From Mycolicibacterium sp. (GTDB lineage: Bacteria > Actinomycetota > Actinomycetes > Mycobacteriales > Mycobacteriaceae): a stretch of 64,000 bases of DNA. The stretch is taken from the NCBI RefSeq assembly GCF_016462545.1, contig NZ_JAEMTA010000002.1, forward strand, positions 1-64,000. The letters are read 5' to 3'. Shown one piece after another: positions 16,946-28,303 of the stretch (its first letter is position 1; every line of letters begins with the position of its first letter). The translations under genes and the position numbers were made by a program. The notes beneath the pieces are model-generated. The model did not search any database. It saw only the letters and a program-made list of their open reading frames with translations, and was not told the DNA's origin.

Positions 16946-18181
16946 TTAGGAGCGCTCCGTGCGTCCGATACCCCACGCATACGGCGGGGGAGTGCCGTTC
17001 ACCTTGAACGCGCCCAGCACCTTCGCCTTGAAGATCCGCGGGTTGTGCGACGCGACGGTGCGTGCGTTGCGCCAGTGCCGGTCCAGCCCCTTGGGCGTCG
17101 ACGTGCCCGACGCGCCCAACGTGTCGAACAGGTTCGACGCAGCGTCGATCGTCAACTGCGATGCCGTCACCTGCGCGGCCGATGACTCCAATTCGGCTCG
17201 CTCGCTTGCCTTCTCCAGGCCTTCGGCGTCCGACGGGTCCAGTGCGGCGGCCGCGTCGATGGCCTCCGCCACCTTCAGCGCCAGCGCCTCGGTGGTGTAG
17301 GCGGCCGCCCAGATCTCGCCGACGCGTGCCAGCACCTGCGGGTCGTCGCGCACCCGGGAGCTGTTGGCGTGGCTGAAGTTTCGTTCCCGCTTCTGCACCT
17401 CGTCGGTGACGTCGTCGAGTACCGCACGCGTGATGCCAGCCAGCGACGCGAGGTGGCTCAGCTGGTACAGCGCCGTCTGGTACGGATGCCGCTTGCTGAA
17501 CGGCACCAGGTCCTCGACCCGGGCGTCGCGGAATTCGGCCGTCCCGGTGCCCGTGCCCCGCTGTCCGAAGCCGTCCCAGTCGTCGAGCACCGTCACGCCG
17601 GGCTGGCGCGTGTCGACCAGGGCGATCGCCGGGTCCTCACCGACGCGCGCGTACACGTCGGCCCACTCCGCGAAGATCGTCCCGGTCGTGTAGTACTTCG
17701 CGCCGTTGACCACCTGCTGGCCGTCGACGATCGTCACCTCGGTCTGCACGCGGTCGATCGACGTCGAACCGATCTCGGTCCACGCGTTGCCCGCGATCTC
17801 CCCGGCGACGAACCGCTCGAACCAGCGCCGCACGTCCTCACCGCCGCGATGGCGGAACAGCACGTCCTCGGCGAAGACGAAGTGTCCCCGCAGGGCCTGC
17901 GCCAGGTTGGCGTCCGCGGCCACCAGATCGATCCACAGTGCCGTGACCTCGGTCCAGTCCAGCTCCCAGCCGCCGAACTCGGTCGGCACGCGCAGCGCCC
18001 CGAAGCCGGCCTTCTTCAACGCGTTCACCGCGTCGACGGGCAGCTCACGGTCGAGGTCACGCTGGCGCGTGCCTGCGGCGATCTCGGCGAACACCGGCGC
18101 GAAGTGGGCGCGGGCATGCTGAAGGCGGTCTTGGGCGAGGGTTCCGGTCACGAGGTCGAATTGAACCGTTCGCCCGGCCAA
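16946..18181 (-). CDS. Acyl-CoA dehydrogenase-fold flavin monooxygenase (SfnB/DszC-like)
   Basis: GFGALRVPTEFGG, AEIGSTSIDRVQT, VNGAKYYTTGTIFAEWADVYARV, NPRIFKAKVLGAFKVNGTPPPYAWGIG. Confidence 0.8.
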   Translation of the reverse strand: MAGRTVQFDLVTGTLAQDRLQHARAHFAPVFAEIAAGTRQRDLDRELPVDAVNALKKAGFGALRVPTEFGGWELDWTEVTALWIDLVAADANLAQALRGHFVFAEDVLFRHRGGEDVRRWFERFVAGEIAGNAWTEIGSTSIDRVQTEVTIVDGQQVVNGAKYYTTGTIFAEWADVYARVGEDPAIALVDTRQPGVTVLDDWDGFGQRGTGTGTAEFRDARVEDLVPFSKRHPYQTALYQLSHLASLAGITRAVLDDVTDEVQKRERNFSHANSSRVRDDPQVLARVGEIWAAAYTTEALALKVAEAIDAAAALDPSDAEGLEKASERAELESSAAQVTASQLTIDAASNLFDTLGASGTSTPKGLDRHWRNARTVASHNPRIFKAKVLGAFKVNGTPPPYAWGIGRTERS

Positions 18182-18343
18182 TGTGAGCGGCTTTGACTCT
18201 GCCAGAGCCGAACCCGTTGCCGTCCAAGGTTCGACTCGTAGGGTGGCCGGCGTCGACAGTCAGACCGCGACGCCGAACGTGGGGGCCAGGTACGTCAGAC
18301 GTCGACTTTTCGTACATAGAGCCCACACTCGGCGCAAAAGGAA

Positions 18344-19240
18344 TCAGTCCTTGACGAGGGTGAACTGCCCCAGCTCGCTGATGCCGCGCTGGAAGAAGTC
18401 GCTGCACCCGACCAGGTACTTCATGTACCGCTCGTAGACCTCTTCGGACGTTGCGGCCACGGCGGCGTCGTGGTGCTTCTCCAACGCCGAGGCCCACATG
18501 TCCAGTGTGCGCACGTAGTGCTCGTCGAGCAGCTGCTTGCGTTCGACCGTGAACCCGGCCGCTTCGGACAGGTTGACGATGTCGTCGTCGCAGGGAATCG
18601 AGCCGCCCGGGAAGATCTCCTTGGCGATGAAACGCATGAAACGCAAGTCGGACATGACGATTGGAATGCCCATCTCCGGCCACCGCTTCAGCGGATGCCC
18701 GAGGATGGCCTGCAGCACCATGCGTCCGCCGGCGGGCAGGATCGAGCTGCAGCTGTTGAAGAACGGCGCGTACCGCTCCTGCGGGAACGCCTCGATGGCC
18801 TCCAGGCTGATGATGCGGTCGACGGGCTCGGCGAACTGTTCCCAGCCGCGCAACAACACTCGGCCCGAACGCGGGGTGTCGAGTCCGTCCAACAACTCCT
18901 GCCCGAACTTGGCCTGATTCTTGCTCAGCGTGAGGCCGATGACGTTGACGTCGTACGTCTCGATCGCCCGCTTCATCACCGAACCCCAGCCGCAGCCGAC
19001 GTCGAGCAGCGTCATGCCCGGCTGCAGATCCAGCTTGCCGAGGGCGAGGTCGATCTTGGCGTACTGCGCCTCCTCGAGCGTCATGTCGTCGCGCTCGAAG
19101 TACGCGCAGCTATAGGTACGCGTCGGATCCTGGAAGGTTCCGAAGAAGTCGTCAGAGAGGTCGTAGTGCGCTTGCACCTCTGCGAAATGCGGTTCCATGG
19201 TCATGGCCTTGTTTGTCGGCTCGGCTGCTGTCTCAACCAT
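18344..19240 (-). CDS. Cyclopropane/mycolic-acid methyltransferase family protein, UmaA-like
   Basis: HYDLSDDFFGTFQDPTRTYSCAYFERDDMTLEEAQYAKIDLAL and LLDVGCGWGSVMKRAIETYDVNVIGLTLSKNQ; EAIEAFPQERY in place of canonical GAFEHFG. Confidence 0.88.
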   Translation of the reverse strand: MVETAAEPTNKAMTMEPHFAEVQAHYDLSDDFFGTFQDPTRTYSCAYFERDDMTLEEAQYAKIDLALGKLDLQPGMTLLDVGCGWGSVMKRAIETYDVNVIGLTLSKNQAKFGQELLDGLDTPRSGRVLLRGWEQFAEPVDRIISLEAIEAFPQERYAPFFNSCSSILPAGGRMVLQAILGHPLKRWPEMGIPIVMSDLRFMRFIAKEIFPGGSIPCDDDIVNLSEAAGFTVERKQLLDEHYVRTLDMWASALEKHHDAAVAATSEEVYERYMKYLVGCSDFFQRGISELGQFTLVKD

Positions 19241-19313
19241 GTGCGACGTCCTCCCCGATATCGGTTTCGTATTTAGTTAGTTGGAATAACGTAAATTACT
19301 ACACCTTGGCGAG

Positions 19314-20246
19314 TCATGCCTTTTCGCAAGTGAATTGGACGACGTCGGTGTAGCCCTGCCGGAACAGATCGGCGCAGCCGACCAAGTACTTGAGGAACCG
19401 CTCGTAGATCTCCTCGGACGTGATCTCGATGGCCTCGTCCTTCTTCGCCTCGAGATTTGCGGCCCAGGCATCCAGCGTCTTCACGTAGTGCGGCTGCAGG
19501 TGCTGTTCGCGGGTGACCTTGTAGCCGGCCTTGATCGCGTGGTTGGTGACCATGGAGGCCAGCGGCAGACGGCCGCCGGGGTAGATCTCGTCCATGATGA
19601 ACTTGATGAAGCGGACCCGCGACATGGTCAGCGGCAGCTTCTTGGCCTTGATCTCCTCATCCTCGGGGATGGTGATCGTGTGCAGCATCTGCACGCCGTC
19701 GTCGGGCAGCCAGTCGTAGGTCTTCTTGAAGTAGTCGTCGTACTTGTTGAAGCCGAAGTGCTCGAAGGCGCCGATGGAGACGATCCGGTCGACCTTGCCG
19801 CTGAAGTCCTCCCACGGCTGCAGCCGGACTTCCATGTCGCGCTTGCTGTCGGAGTTGGCGAACCAGTGCTGTTCGATGTGCTGCTTCTGGTTCTCCGAGA
19901 GCGTCAAGCCGATGACGTTCACGTCGTACTTCTCGACGGCGCGCATGATCGTCGCGCCCCAGCCGCAGCCGATGTCGAGCAGCGTCATCCCCGGCTTCAG
20001 GCCGAGCTTGCCGAGCGAGAGGTCGATCTTCGCCATCTGCGCCTGCTCGAGCGTGTAGTCGTCCTTCTCGAAGTACGCGCAGCTGTAGACCTGGTTCGGG
20101 TCCTGCCACAGCTTGAAGAACTCATTGCTGATGTCGTAGTGGAACTGGACTTCCTTCTTGTCCGATCCGCGCGTCTGCGACGCGGACTTCGACAGCCACG
20201 TGGACTGCGCAGGTGACGGGCTTTGCGTCTCACTCGAGGAACTCAT
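19314..20246 (-). CDS. Cyclopropane mycolic acid synthase family methyltransferase (canonical)
   Basis: VQFHYDISNEFFKLWQDPNQVYSCAYFEKDDYTLEQAQ, LLDIGCGWGATIMRAVEKYDVNVIGLTLSENQ, SIGAFEHFGFNKYDDYF, MLHTI. Confidence 0.93.
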   Translation of the reverse strand: MSSSSETQSPSPAQSTWLSKSASQTRGSDKKEVQFHYDISNEFFKLWQDPNQVYSCAYFEKDDYTLEQAQMAKIDLSLGKLGLKPGMTLLDIGCGWGATIMRAVEKYDVNVIGLTLSENQKQHIEQHWFANSDSKRDMEVRLQPWEDFSGKVDRIVSIGAFEHFGFNKYDDYFKKTYDWLPDDGVQMLHTITIPEDEEIKAKKLPLTMSRVRFIKFIMDEIYPGGRLPLASMVTNHAIKAGYKVTREQHLQPHYVKTLDAWAANLEAKKDEAIEITSEEIYERFLKYLVGCADLFRQGYTDVVQFTCEKA

Positions 20247-20495
20247 GAACCAACCTGTCGGCTATCAATTCGTGCGCTTGCAGTCGTGTCGGTGAGCGTT
20301 CGTGTCGCCACACCGGCTCATCGACCCTACCTCTGAGACGAGTGCTGGTCGGGGAGGCGGGCGCGCGGGCGCGGGGCCGTCGCACCTGCAGTTCAAGATC
20401 ATTCTTTGCCGACGCCCGTCTGCCTGGCTTGCTGGCGTCGCGAGGAACGTCGACCCGGAGTGACGTGCACGAACGCCGGAGCTCAGACTGGTGAC

Positions 20496-22378
<1,883 letters not shown>

Positions 22379-22655
22379 TCATTCCATCTGTTGGGTGTAG
22401 CCGTCATCTGTTCCTCGGCGGCACTTACCCGTTCGTTACCGCCCGACACGCCCGACTTGCTGTGAATCGGCTGTGCCCCATGCTCGTTCGTCCGTCAGGC
22501 GCAGCTCAGGGCCACCGAGTGCGGACTCTGACGCGAAAGTGACGTGCGTCTCCAACGCTTCTGATACGACCCGATCACGAACGAGGCACCCCGCGCCTCG
22601 CCTGTTGCCAAGGATCGCCGTGAACCACCTACCATGAGGTCTCGTCTTCAAGTCG

Positions 22656-23954
22656 GTGCTCAAAATCAATGGAGTTTTGTTGAGGTCTACTCGTCGTGCC
22701 CGTGGGGCCTGGTTGGCCGCATCCTTCGCGGTGCTGGCCGTGCTCGGTGGTGTGGTCGTGAGCGGATCCGAACGGTGTGTGCACGGCTGCCAGGTGCTCG
22801 CCGCGCCCCGCAATCTGGTCGAGGCGCAGCCCGATGCAGTGCCCGCGTCGACGCCTGCGGTGTTGTCCGTCATCCCGGCGCCCGCCGCAGCCAAGGTCAA
22901 CCCCGCGAGCCCCGTCATGGTGAGCGCCACTGAGGGCAGCATCACCGACGTCACGATGACCAACGACAGCGGCAAGGTCATCCCCGGCGTCCTCACGCCG
23001 GATCACACGACCTGGAAGCCGACGAGTCAGCTCGGCTACGGCCGGACCTACACGATGACGATCCTCGCCCGCGGTCCCGCCGGCATGCCGTCGCGGCAGG
23101 AGTCCAGCTTCACCACGGTCTCGCCGAGCAACCAGACGCAGGTGTACTTCGAAACCACCGACGGGGGACTGCTGCAGGACGGCGCCACCTACGGAGTCGG
23201 CGCGGTCGTCGTGGCCCACTTCGACGAGAACATCGACAACAAGGCCAACGCCGAGCGGCACCTGTCGGTCACCACCAATCCGCCGGTGGCGGGATCGTGG
23301 TACTGGGTCGACGACCAGACGGCGCACTGGCGGCCGCAGAAGTACTACGCGCCGGGCACCACGGTGACGGTCGCGGCGAACGTGTACGGCACGCCGCTCG
23401 GTGACGGTCTCTACGGTGAACAGGACGAGCACGTCTCGTTCAAGATCGGTGATTCCCACGTGTCCATCGCCGACGACACCACTCACATGGTCAGCGTCTT
23501 CGACAACGGCAAGCTGGTGCGCACCATGCCGACGTCGATGGGCATGGGCGGAATCCAGACCATCGCGGGCACCACCTTCTCGTTCTTCACCCCGCCGGGC
23601 GTCTACACCGTGTTGAACAAGGCGAACCCGGTGATCATGGACTCGTCGACCTTCGGGTTGCCGACCAATTCGCGGCTGGGTTACAAGGAGTCGATCTCCT
23701 ATGCCACCAAGATCAGCACCGACGGCATCTACCTGCATCAGCTGAACTCGACGGTGTGGGCGCAGGGCAATACGGATACGTCGCACGGCTGCCTGAACCT
23801 CAACGGGGACAACGCCGCCTGGTTCTTCGACTTCGCGGTGCCCGGCGACGTCGTCGAGGTCCGCAACACCGGCGGCAAGCCGCTGCAGATCTGGCAGAAC
23901 GGCGACTGGACGGTGCCGTGGGATCAGTGGCTGCAGGGCAGCAAGCTGACCTAG
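22656..23954 (+). CDS. L,D-transpeptidase (YkuD catalytic domain, Ig-like N-terminal domain)
   Basis: N-terminal membrane anchor; catalytic STVWAQGNTDTSHGCLNLNGDNAAWFFDFAVPGDVVEV; WDQWLQGS C-terminus typical of mycobacterial Ldts. Exact start uncertain. Confidence 0.92.
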   Translation: MLKINGVLLRSTRRARGAWLAASFAVLAVLGGVVVSGSERCVHGCQVLAAPRNLVEAQPDAVPASTPAVLSVIPAPAAAKVNPASPVMVSATEGSITDVTMTNDSGKVIPGVLTPDHTTWKPTSQLGYGRTYTMTILARGPAGMPSRQESSFTTVSPSNQTQVYFETTDGGLLQDGATYGVGAVVVAHFDENIDNKANAERHLSVTTNPPVAGSWYWVDDQTAHWRPQKYYAPGTTVTVAANVYGTPLGDGLYGEQDEHVSFKIGDSHVSIADDTTHMVSVFDNGKLVRTMPTSMGMGGIQTIAGTTFSFFTPPGVYTVLNKANPVIMDSSTFGLPTNSRLGYKESISYATKISTDGIYLHQLNSTVWAQGNTDTSHGCLNLNGDNAAWFFDFAVPGDVVEVRNTGGKPLQIWQNGDWTVPWDQWLQGSKLT

Positions 23955-23956
23955 GC

Positions 23957-25117
23957 TCACCGGACGGAGGCGGCCGGTTCCCGATCCGCGTAGGCGCTCA
24001 ACTCGTCGATGAAGCCGTCGGGAAACCGCAGCGATCCCTTGCCCGTTCGTCGCAGGAACCCCGACGCCGCCCGCGCCGACAGTGGCTTGCCCGGGAACTT
24101 CAGGAAGTCGACCAGTGGCAGGCGCGGCTCCCACACCGGCCATGGCCCGACGTCGGCGACGTGCACCACCCCGTCCACGTCCGCCCACGCCGCGCGCCGC
24201 GACCACTTCGCGCCGTCCCACACCGGGTCAGCCGAGGAGTCATAGCGTCCGGGGTGCGCAAGCCGTCCACCGATCCATGCGGCGGCGGGCACGCTCACGG
24301 AGTTGCCGACCATGCGCCACCGTTCCCCGGGCCGGGAGACCTCCGCGGCGGGCGCGGTCCAATCTGTCGGAAAGCCCTGCAGCCGTTCGGTATCCCGCAG
24401 ATCGGGTGTGACGTAGGCGCCCGACGGAAGCCGGATCGCCGGTGGTGACGGCACTCCGACCGACGATCCGCACTTGATCGGCGGCACGGCGTCGACCGCC
24501 CAGCCGAACGAACGCATGCCCTCGGTCCAGTAGAAGCCGCACGCCACGTCCGGATAGTCCACCGCCACGGCGGGCTTCGCGCAGTCGTCGGCCAGCAGCA
24601 CGTCCCGCGGGTCGCCGACGCGGGAGCCGACGAGGTACCACCTGTTGCGCCGCTGCGGAAGCCCGAACGCGTTGGTGTCGACCACCCGGTACGCCCACCG
24701 GTAGCCGAGTTCGGTGAGCGCGCTGGTGATCAGGCGCAGCGCGGCGCCCCTGCCCAACGAGATCAGAAACGGCACGTTCTCCAACACCACCCACGGCACG
24801 TCGCCGTCCTCGAGCAGTCGCAGCACCTCGCCGACCAAACTGCTTCGGGCACCGACGATTCCGGCCTTGCGACCGACGCTGCTGAGATCCTGACAGGGGA
24901 ACCCGGCGACCACCAGTTCGGTGCCCTTCGGGAGGGCGGCGACGTCGCGGACGTCGGCCTCGAGTTTGGTGTCGGGGAACCGTCGGCGCAGCACGTGCAT
25001 GGTGGCCGGGGAGTTCTCGACGAGCAGCTGCGCGTGGTGACCACTGGCTGCCATCCCGAGTTCGAGCCCGCCGATGCCGGCGAACAATCCCGCGACCCTC
25101 AGGCTCACCGCAGCCAT
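23957..25117 (-). CDS. DNA (cytosine-5-)-methyltransferase (copy 1)
   Basis: VAGLFAGIGGLELGMAASGH, VVAGFPCQDLSSVGRKAGI, VVLENVPFLIS, NAFGLPQRRNRWYLVGSR, RMVGNSVSVPAAAWIG; about 100-aa extra C-terminal region. Confidence 0.92.
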   Translation of the reverse strand: MAAVSLRVAGLFAGIGGLELGMAASGHHAQLLVENSPATMHVLRRRFPDTKLEADVRDVAALPKGTELVVAGFPCQDLSSVGRKAGIVGARSSLVGEVLRLLEDGDVPWVVLENVPFLISLGRGAALRLITSALTELGYRWAYRVVDTNAFGLPQRRNRWYLVGSRVGDPRDVLLADDCAKPAVAVDYPDVACGFYWTEGMRSFGWAVDAVPPIKCGSSVGVPSPPAIRLPSGAYVTPDLRDTERLQGFPTDWTAPAAEVSRPGERWRMVGNSVSVPAAAWIGGRLAHPGRYDSSADPVWDGAKWSRRAAWADVDGVVHVADVGPWPVWEPRLPLVDFLKFPGKPLSARAASGFLRRTGKGSLRFPDGFIDELSAYADREPAASVR

Positions 25118-26367
25118 TCCACTGCGACGGCGTAACTCAGCCGCGACGGCACCGCATTGCCGATCATGCGCGCCAACGCCGTGCGCCGGGTCACCGACTC
25201 GAACGAGAACCAGTCCGGAATGTATTGCAGCCGTGCGGCTTCGTGCGCGGTGATGGTGCGACGTCGGCTCGGATGCACGTAACGGCCCATGCACATGCTG
25301 TAGAAGCCGGTGGTGATGGTCTGCGACGGGCGATCCCATGCCAGCCGCCCGTAGATGGCCTTGTAGCTGTGGCCGCCATCGGCATGGCAGGCGGGCCGCT
25401 GGGGATCCGGCAGATCGAAGTCACCGTTCTCGAAGAGATAGTCGATGCGGCGTCGCGTTGCCGGCGCCGAGCGGGCGGCCTCGTCGACCAATCGACCCGA
25501 CTCGGGAAGCGACTCGAGGTCCTCGAAGGCCCACGCGACCGAACGTCCCTCTCGCCGATGGCGATCGGTGACCTCGACCGGGGTGACGCCGTGCGTCAAG
25601 CTGGCCAGCAGGACGAGTCGGCGTCGGCGCTGCGGGACGCCGATCTCGCTGAGGTCGATCACCCCGACCGACACGTGATACCCGAGGCGGTCGAGCGCAT
25701 CGGCCGTCCGCTGCACCACGGCCCGCCGGTCGTTGATGGCCCCCGGCACGTTCTCGATCAGAATATGCTGGGGTGCAAGCACTTCCGCGGCGCGGACCAT
25801 GGTGCGGTACAGCTCGTTCTTGTCGTCGGCGTGGCGCGTCCGGTTGTTGAAGTCGCTGTGCCCCTGGCATGGTGGCCCGCCCACCAGCACGTCCACGTCG
25901 GAATGCTGCCTGGCCAGGATGCGCTCGGCAGGGGTCAGCCGGGCGCCCACCCGCCCGGGCAATACGTCGTCCACGTTTCGGGTCAGCGTGCTCGCGGTGG
26001 GAAAGTTCGCCGCGTAGGTCTGCGCCGCCACCGCGTCGACGTCGACGGCGAGGAGCGGTTCGAACGAGCGGTTCAGCGCGCGCGCCGCCTCCGCCAACCC
26101 GATCGACAGCCCGCCACACCCGGAGAACAAATCGACCACGCGCAGCGAGGATCTGGCCGAGCCGCTCGGTGGTGCGACGCTGCTCTGCAACCAGGCGCGC
26201 TCGGCTTCGTCGGCACACGTCGCTCGGGTCTCCGCGCCGCGATGACCCGCCATCACACTCGCCGACTGGCGGCCGTCGCGGCGCGTCACCAGGCGTTCGT
26301 AGCTTCCGTTTCGGATGCGGAAGCGTTCGAGTCCGACGTCATGGGCGACGTCGGCGATGAGGCTCAC
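25105..26367 (-). CDS. DNA (cytosine-5-)-methyltransferase (copy 2)
   Basis: VVDLFSGCGGLSIGLAEAARAL, VLVGGPPCQGHSDFNNRTRHADDKNELYR, ILIENVPGAI, EIGVPQRRRRLVLLA, RMIGNAVPSRLSYAVA; 3' end overlaps copy 1 by 13 nt. Start estimated (GTG). Confidence 0.9.
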   Translation of the reverse strand: MSLIADVAHDVGLERFRIRNGSYERLVTRRDGRQSASVMAGHRGAETRATCADEAERAWLQSSVAPPSGSARSSLRVVDLFSGCGGLSIGLAEAARALNRSFEPLLAVDVDAVAAQTYAANFPTASTLTRNVDDVLPGRVGARLTPAERILARQHSDVDVLVGGPPCQGHSDFNNRTRHADDKNELYRTMVRAAEVLAPQHILIENVPGAINDRRAVVQRTADALDRLGYHVSVGVIDLSEIGVPQRRRRLVLLASLTHGVTPVEVTDRHRREGRSVAWAFEDLESLPESGRLVDEAARSAPATRRRIDYLFENGDFDLPDPQRPACHADGGHSYKAIYGRLAWDRPSQTITTGFYSMCMGRYVHPSRRRTITAHEAARLQYIPDWFSFESVTRRTALARMIGNAVPSRLSYAVAVEWLR

Positions 26368-26408
26368 CTGCCGATCGTATGCAGCGGCGTCGTCAATAGT
26401 GTGGAGGC

Positions 26409-26837
26409 ATGGCCGACTCCTGGGCGTCGTCACCGGAGGCACGGGCGCGCATGCAGTCCAACAAGAGCCGCGACACCAAGCCCGAACTCGCGCTGCGTTC
26501 CGCGGTGCACGCGCGCGGCTTGCGCTATCGGGTGTCGACCAGACCCCTTCCCGCGGTGCGGCGGACCGCCGATCTGGTGTTCTCGCGCGCGAAGGTGGCC
26601 GTCTTCCTCGACGGGTGTTTCTGGCATGGTTGCCCAGAGCACCACACCGTCGCGTCCGCCAACGGGAAGTTCTGGGCCGACAAGGTGCAGGCCAACCGCG
26701 AGCGCGACCGCGACACCGACGGCCGGTTGGCCGAAGCCGGCTGGGCCAGCGTGCGGATCTGGGAGCACGAGGACCCCGCCGAGGCCGCTCAGCGGGTCGA
26801 GGACGTCGTCCGCGCCAGGACGCTCACAGGTCGTTGA
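26409..26837 (+). CDS. vsr: Very-short-patch repair (Vsr) endonuclease
   Basis: MQSNKSRDTKPELALRSAVHARGLRYRV...RRTADLVFSRAKVAVFLDGCFWHGCPEHHTVASANGKFWADKV...RDRDTDGRLAEAGWASVRIWEHE. Confidence 0.93.
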   Translation: MADSWASSPEARARMQSNKSRDTKPELALRSAVHARGLRYRVSTRPLPAVRRTADLVFSRAKVAVFLDGCFWHGCPEHHTVASANGKFWADKVQANRERDRDTDGRLAEAGWASVRIWEHEDPAEAAQRVEDVVRARTLTGR

Positions 26838-27105
26838 CGTCGATCAACCCGTCCTGAATGGCGCGTGCCAGCAAGGCGGCCTTGGTCGGCGCTGCCCGCC
26901 CGACGGCTGCGTACTTGTCGCGGATTCGCTGCAGGTGGGTGCGGACCGTGGTGGCGGAGATCTGAAGCTGGCGGGCGACGTCGTCCTTGTTGTCGTGCAG
27001 GATCCACGCGAGCAGCACTTCCCGCTCCCGCGGCGCAAGGTCCGGGCGCGGCCGCGCAGCACTGGGCGCATCGTGCGGAAGGGCGACCGTCAACGTTTCC
27101 TCCAA
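26824..27105 (-). CDS. Stand-alone LuxR-type HTH DNA-binding protein
   Basis: LAPREREVLLAWILHDNKDDVARQLQISATTVRTHLQRIRDKYAAVGRAAPTKAALLARAIQDGLI; 93 aa, no receiver domain. Confidence 0.82.
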   Translation of the reverse strand: MEETLTVALPHDAPSAARPRPDLAPREREVLLAWILHDNKDDVARQLQISATTVRTHLQRIRDKYAAVGRAAPTKAALLARAIQDGLIDVNDL

Positions 27106-27247
27106 GCAATCGTTGGGAAACCATCATCCGTTCGGATGACGCTGCTGTCAGGTAGATAATTGACGCTTCAGTAGTGCATTTCGGCAATTTAGCCGCAGCA
27201 CGTGTCAATTCGAGCAACATCTTGCATCGCGTGAAAGGATTTGCCGA

Positions 27248-27979
27248 GTGGAGGGTGATCCGCGAATTCTGGTGGCGTCTCCCGTCGGCAGGTCCGTGGT
27301 ACCCACCCTGGCGGCGCAGTTTCCCGGCGGGACGGTCAGGCTGGCCGTCGACCGGGACGCCGTACATCGCGAGGTCGCACAGCGGGTGAGGTTCGACGTC
27401 GTCATCGCCGACCTGGTCTGGAACAGCCCCGAACTCGAGTTCAACTTCGACGGGCTGGACGTCGTCGACGTCCTCGTCCAGACCGGCCGACCGGCGCCGG
27501 TGATCATCGCCGCCCAAGGGCACAGTGGCGAGCTCGACCTCCTGGAGGAAGCGCGACGGCGCCACGAGGTCTTCGCCGTCTTTCAGAAGTCGGCGGGCCA
27601 CGACGAGCTCACCGGAATGATCCGCGACGCGGCGATCGGCAAACGTCGTGACGGGTCCGCGATCGTGAGTCGCACGACGCCGCTGTACGAGTCGTTCCGC
27701 GGCAGGCGAGGCGAGACGGCCGGACGGATGGCGGGCGCCATCGCGGCCGGGCGCGCCAGCGACGGTGCGTCCCTGGCGACCGCCGCGGGGATCGCACTGA
27801 ACACCGCATCGAAGGTGACGACGCACTACCTCGGACCCATCATCCAGGAGCGCGGCGAGCACGATCCGCGTCTGCCGATGACCCTGTCCGCGGTCTATCG
27901 CTGGTGCGGGTTGCATTCGCGCTACATCGTGAGCTGGTGTCGGCGGCACGGGCACGCTGACGTGCTCGTCACACCCTGA
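27248..27979 (+). CDS. Atypical response-regulator-like protein
   Basis: N-terminal receiver-like fold RILVASPVGRSVVPTLAAQF...RFDVVIADLVW...PVIIAAQG...VFAVFQKSA; C-terminal putative DNA-binding region ASLATAAGIALNTASKVTTHYLGPIIQERG; GTG start. Confidence 0.6.
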   Translation: MEGDPRILVASPVGRSVVPTLAAQFPGGTVRLAVDRDAVHREVAQRVRFDVVIADLVWNSPELEFNFDGLDVVDVLVQTGRPAPVIIAAQGHSGELDLLEEARRRHEVFAVFQKSAGHDELTGMIRDAAIGKRRDGSAIVSRTTPLYESFRGRRGETAGRMAGAIAAGRASDGASLATAAGIALNTASKVTTHYLGPIIQERGEHDPRLPMTLSAVYRWCGLHSRYIVSWCRRHGHADVLVTP

Positions 27980-28066
27980 ACTGGAATATCGAACCCGTCT
28001 GGTTAGTTGTGCTCAGCAGTTTGGGTCGAACAACGTACCCACCTCAGCAGCACGAAGAGGTTCACC

Positions 28067-28303
28067 GTGATTGATGTCAAGGCCATCGTCGGCGGCGTCG
28101 CCGTCGCGGGATCCCTCGCGCTCGCTCCCCTCGGCATGGGAGTCGCCAACGCCGCGCCGCCGCCCGTTGCGCCCCCGGTGCCGTCCGTTCAGGGCACCAG
28201 CCAGGCCGACGTTCCCGCACCGGCGCCCTCCCCGTATGCGTCCTATGGCAACGCCAGCGTCTGCGCCATGCCGGGCCTGTACTTCGTGAACATCTGCGTC
28301 TAA
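28067..28303 (+). CDS. Small secreted protein
   Basis: GTG start; signal peptide VIDVKAIVGGVAVAGSLALAPLGMGVANA|APPPVAPPVPS..., Pro-rich mature part with two Cys (VCAMPGLYFVNICV). Confidence 0.75.
   Translation: MIDVKAIVGGVAVAGSLALAPLGMGVANAAPPPVAPPVPSVQGTSQADVPAPAPSPYASYGNASVCAMPGLYFVNICV

Noticed and set aside
26840-27250. Restriction endonuclease partner for the MTase pair
   Set aside because: The only ORFs here are the LuxR HTH and short shadow ORFs; no nuclease motif found.
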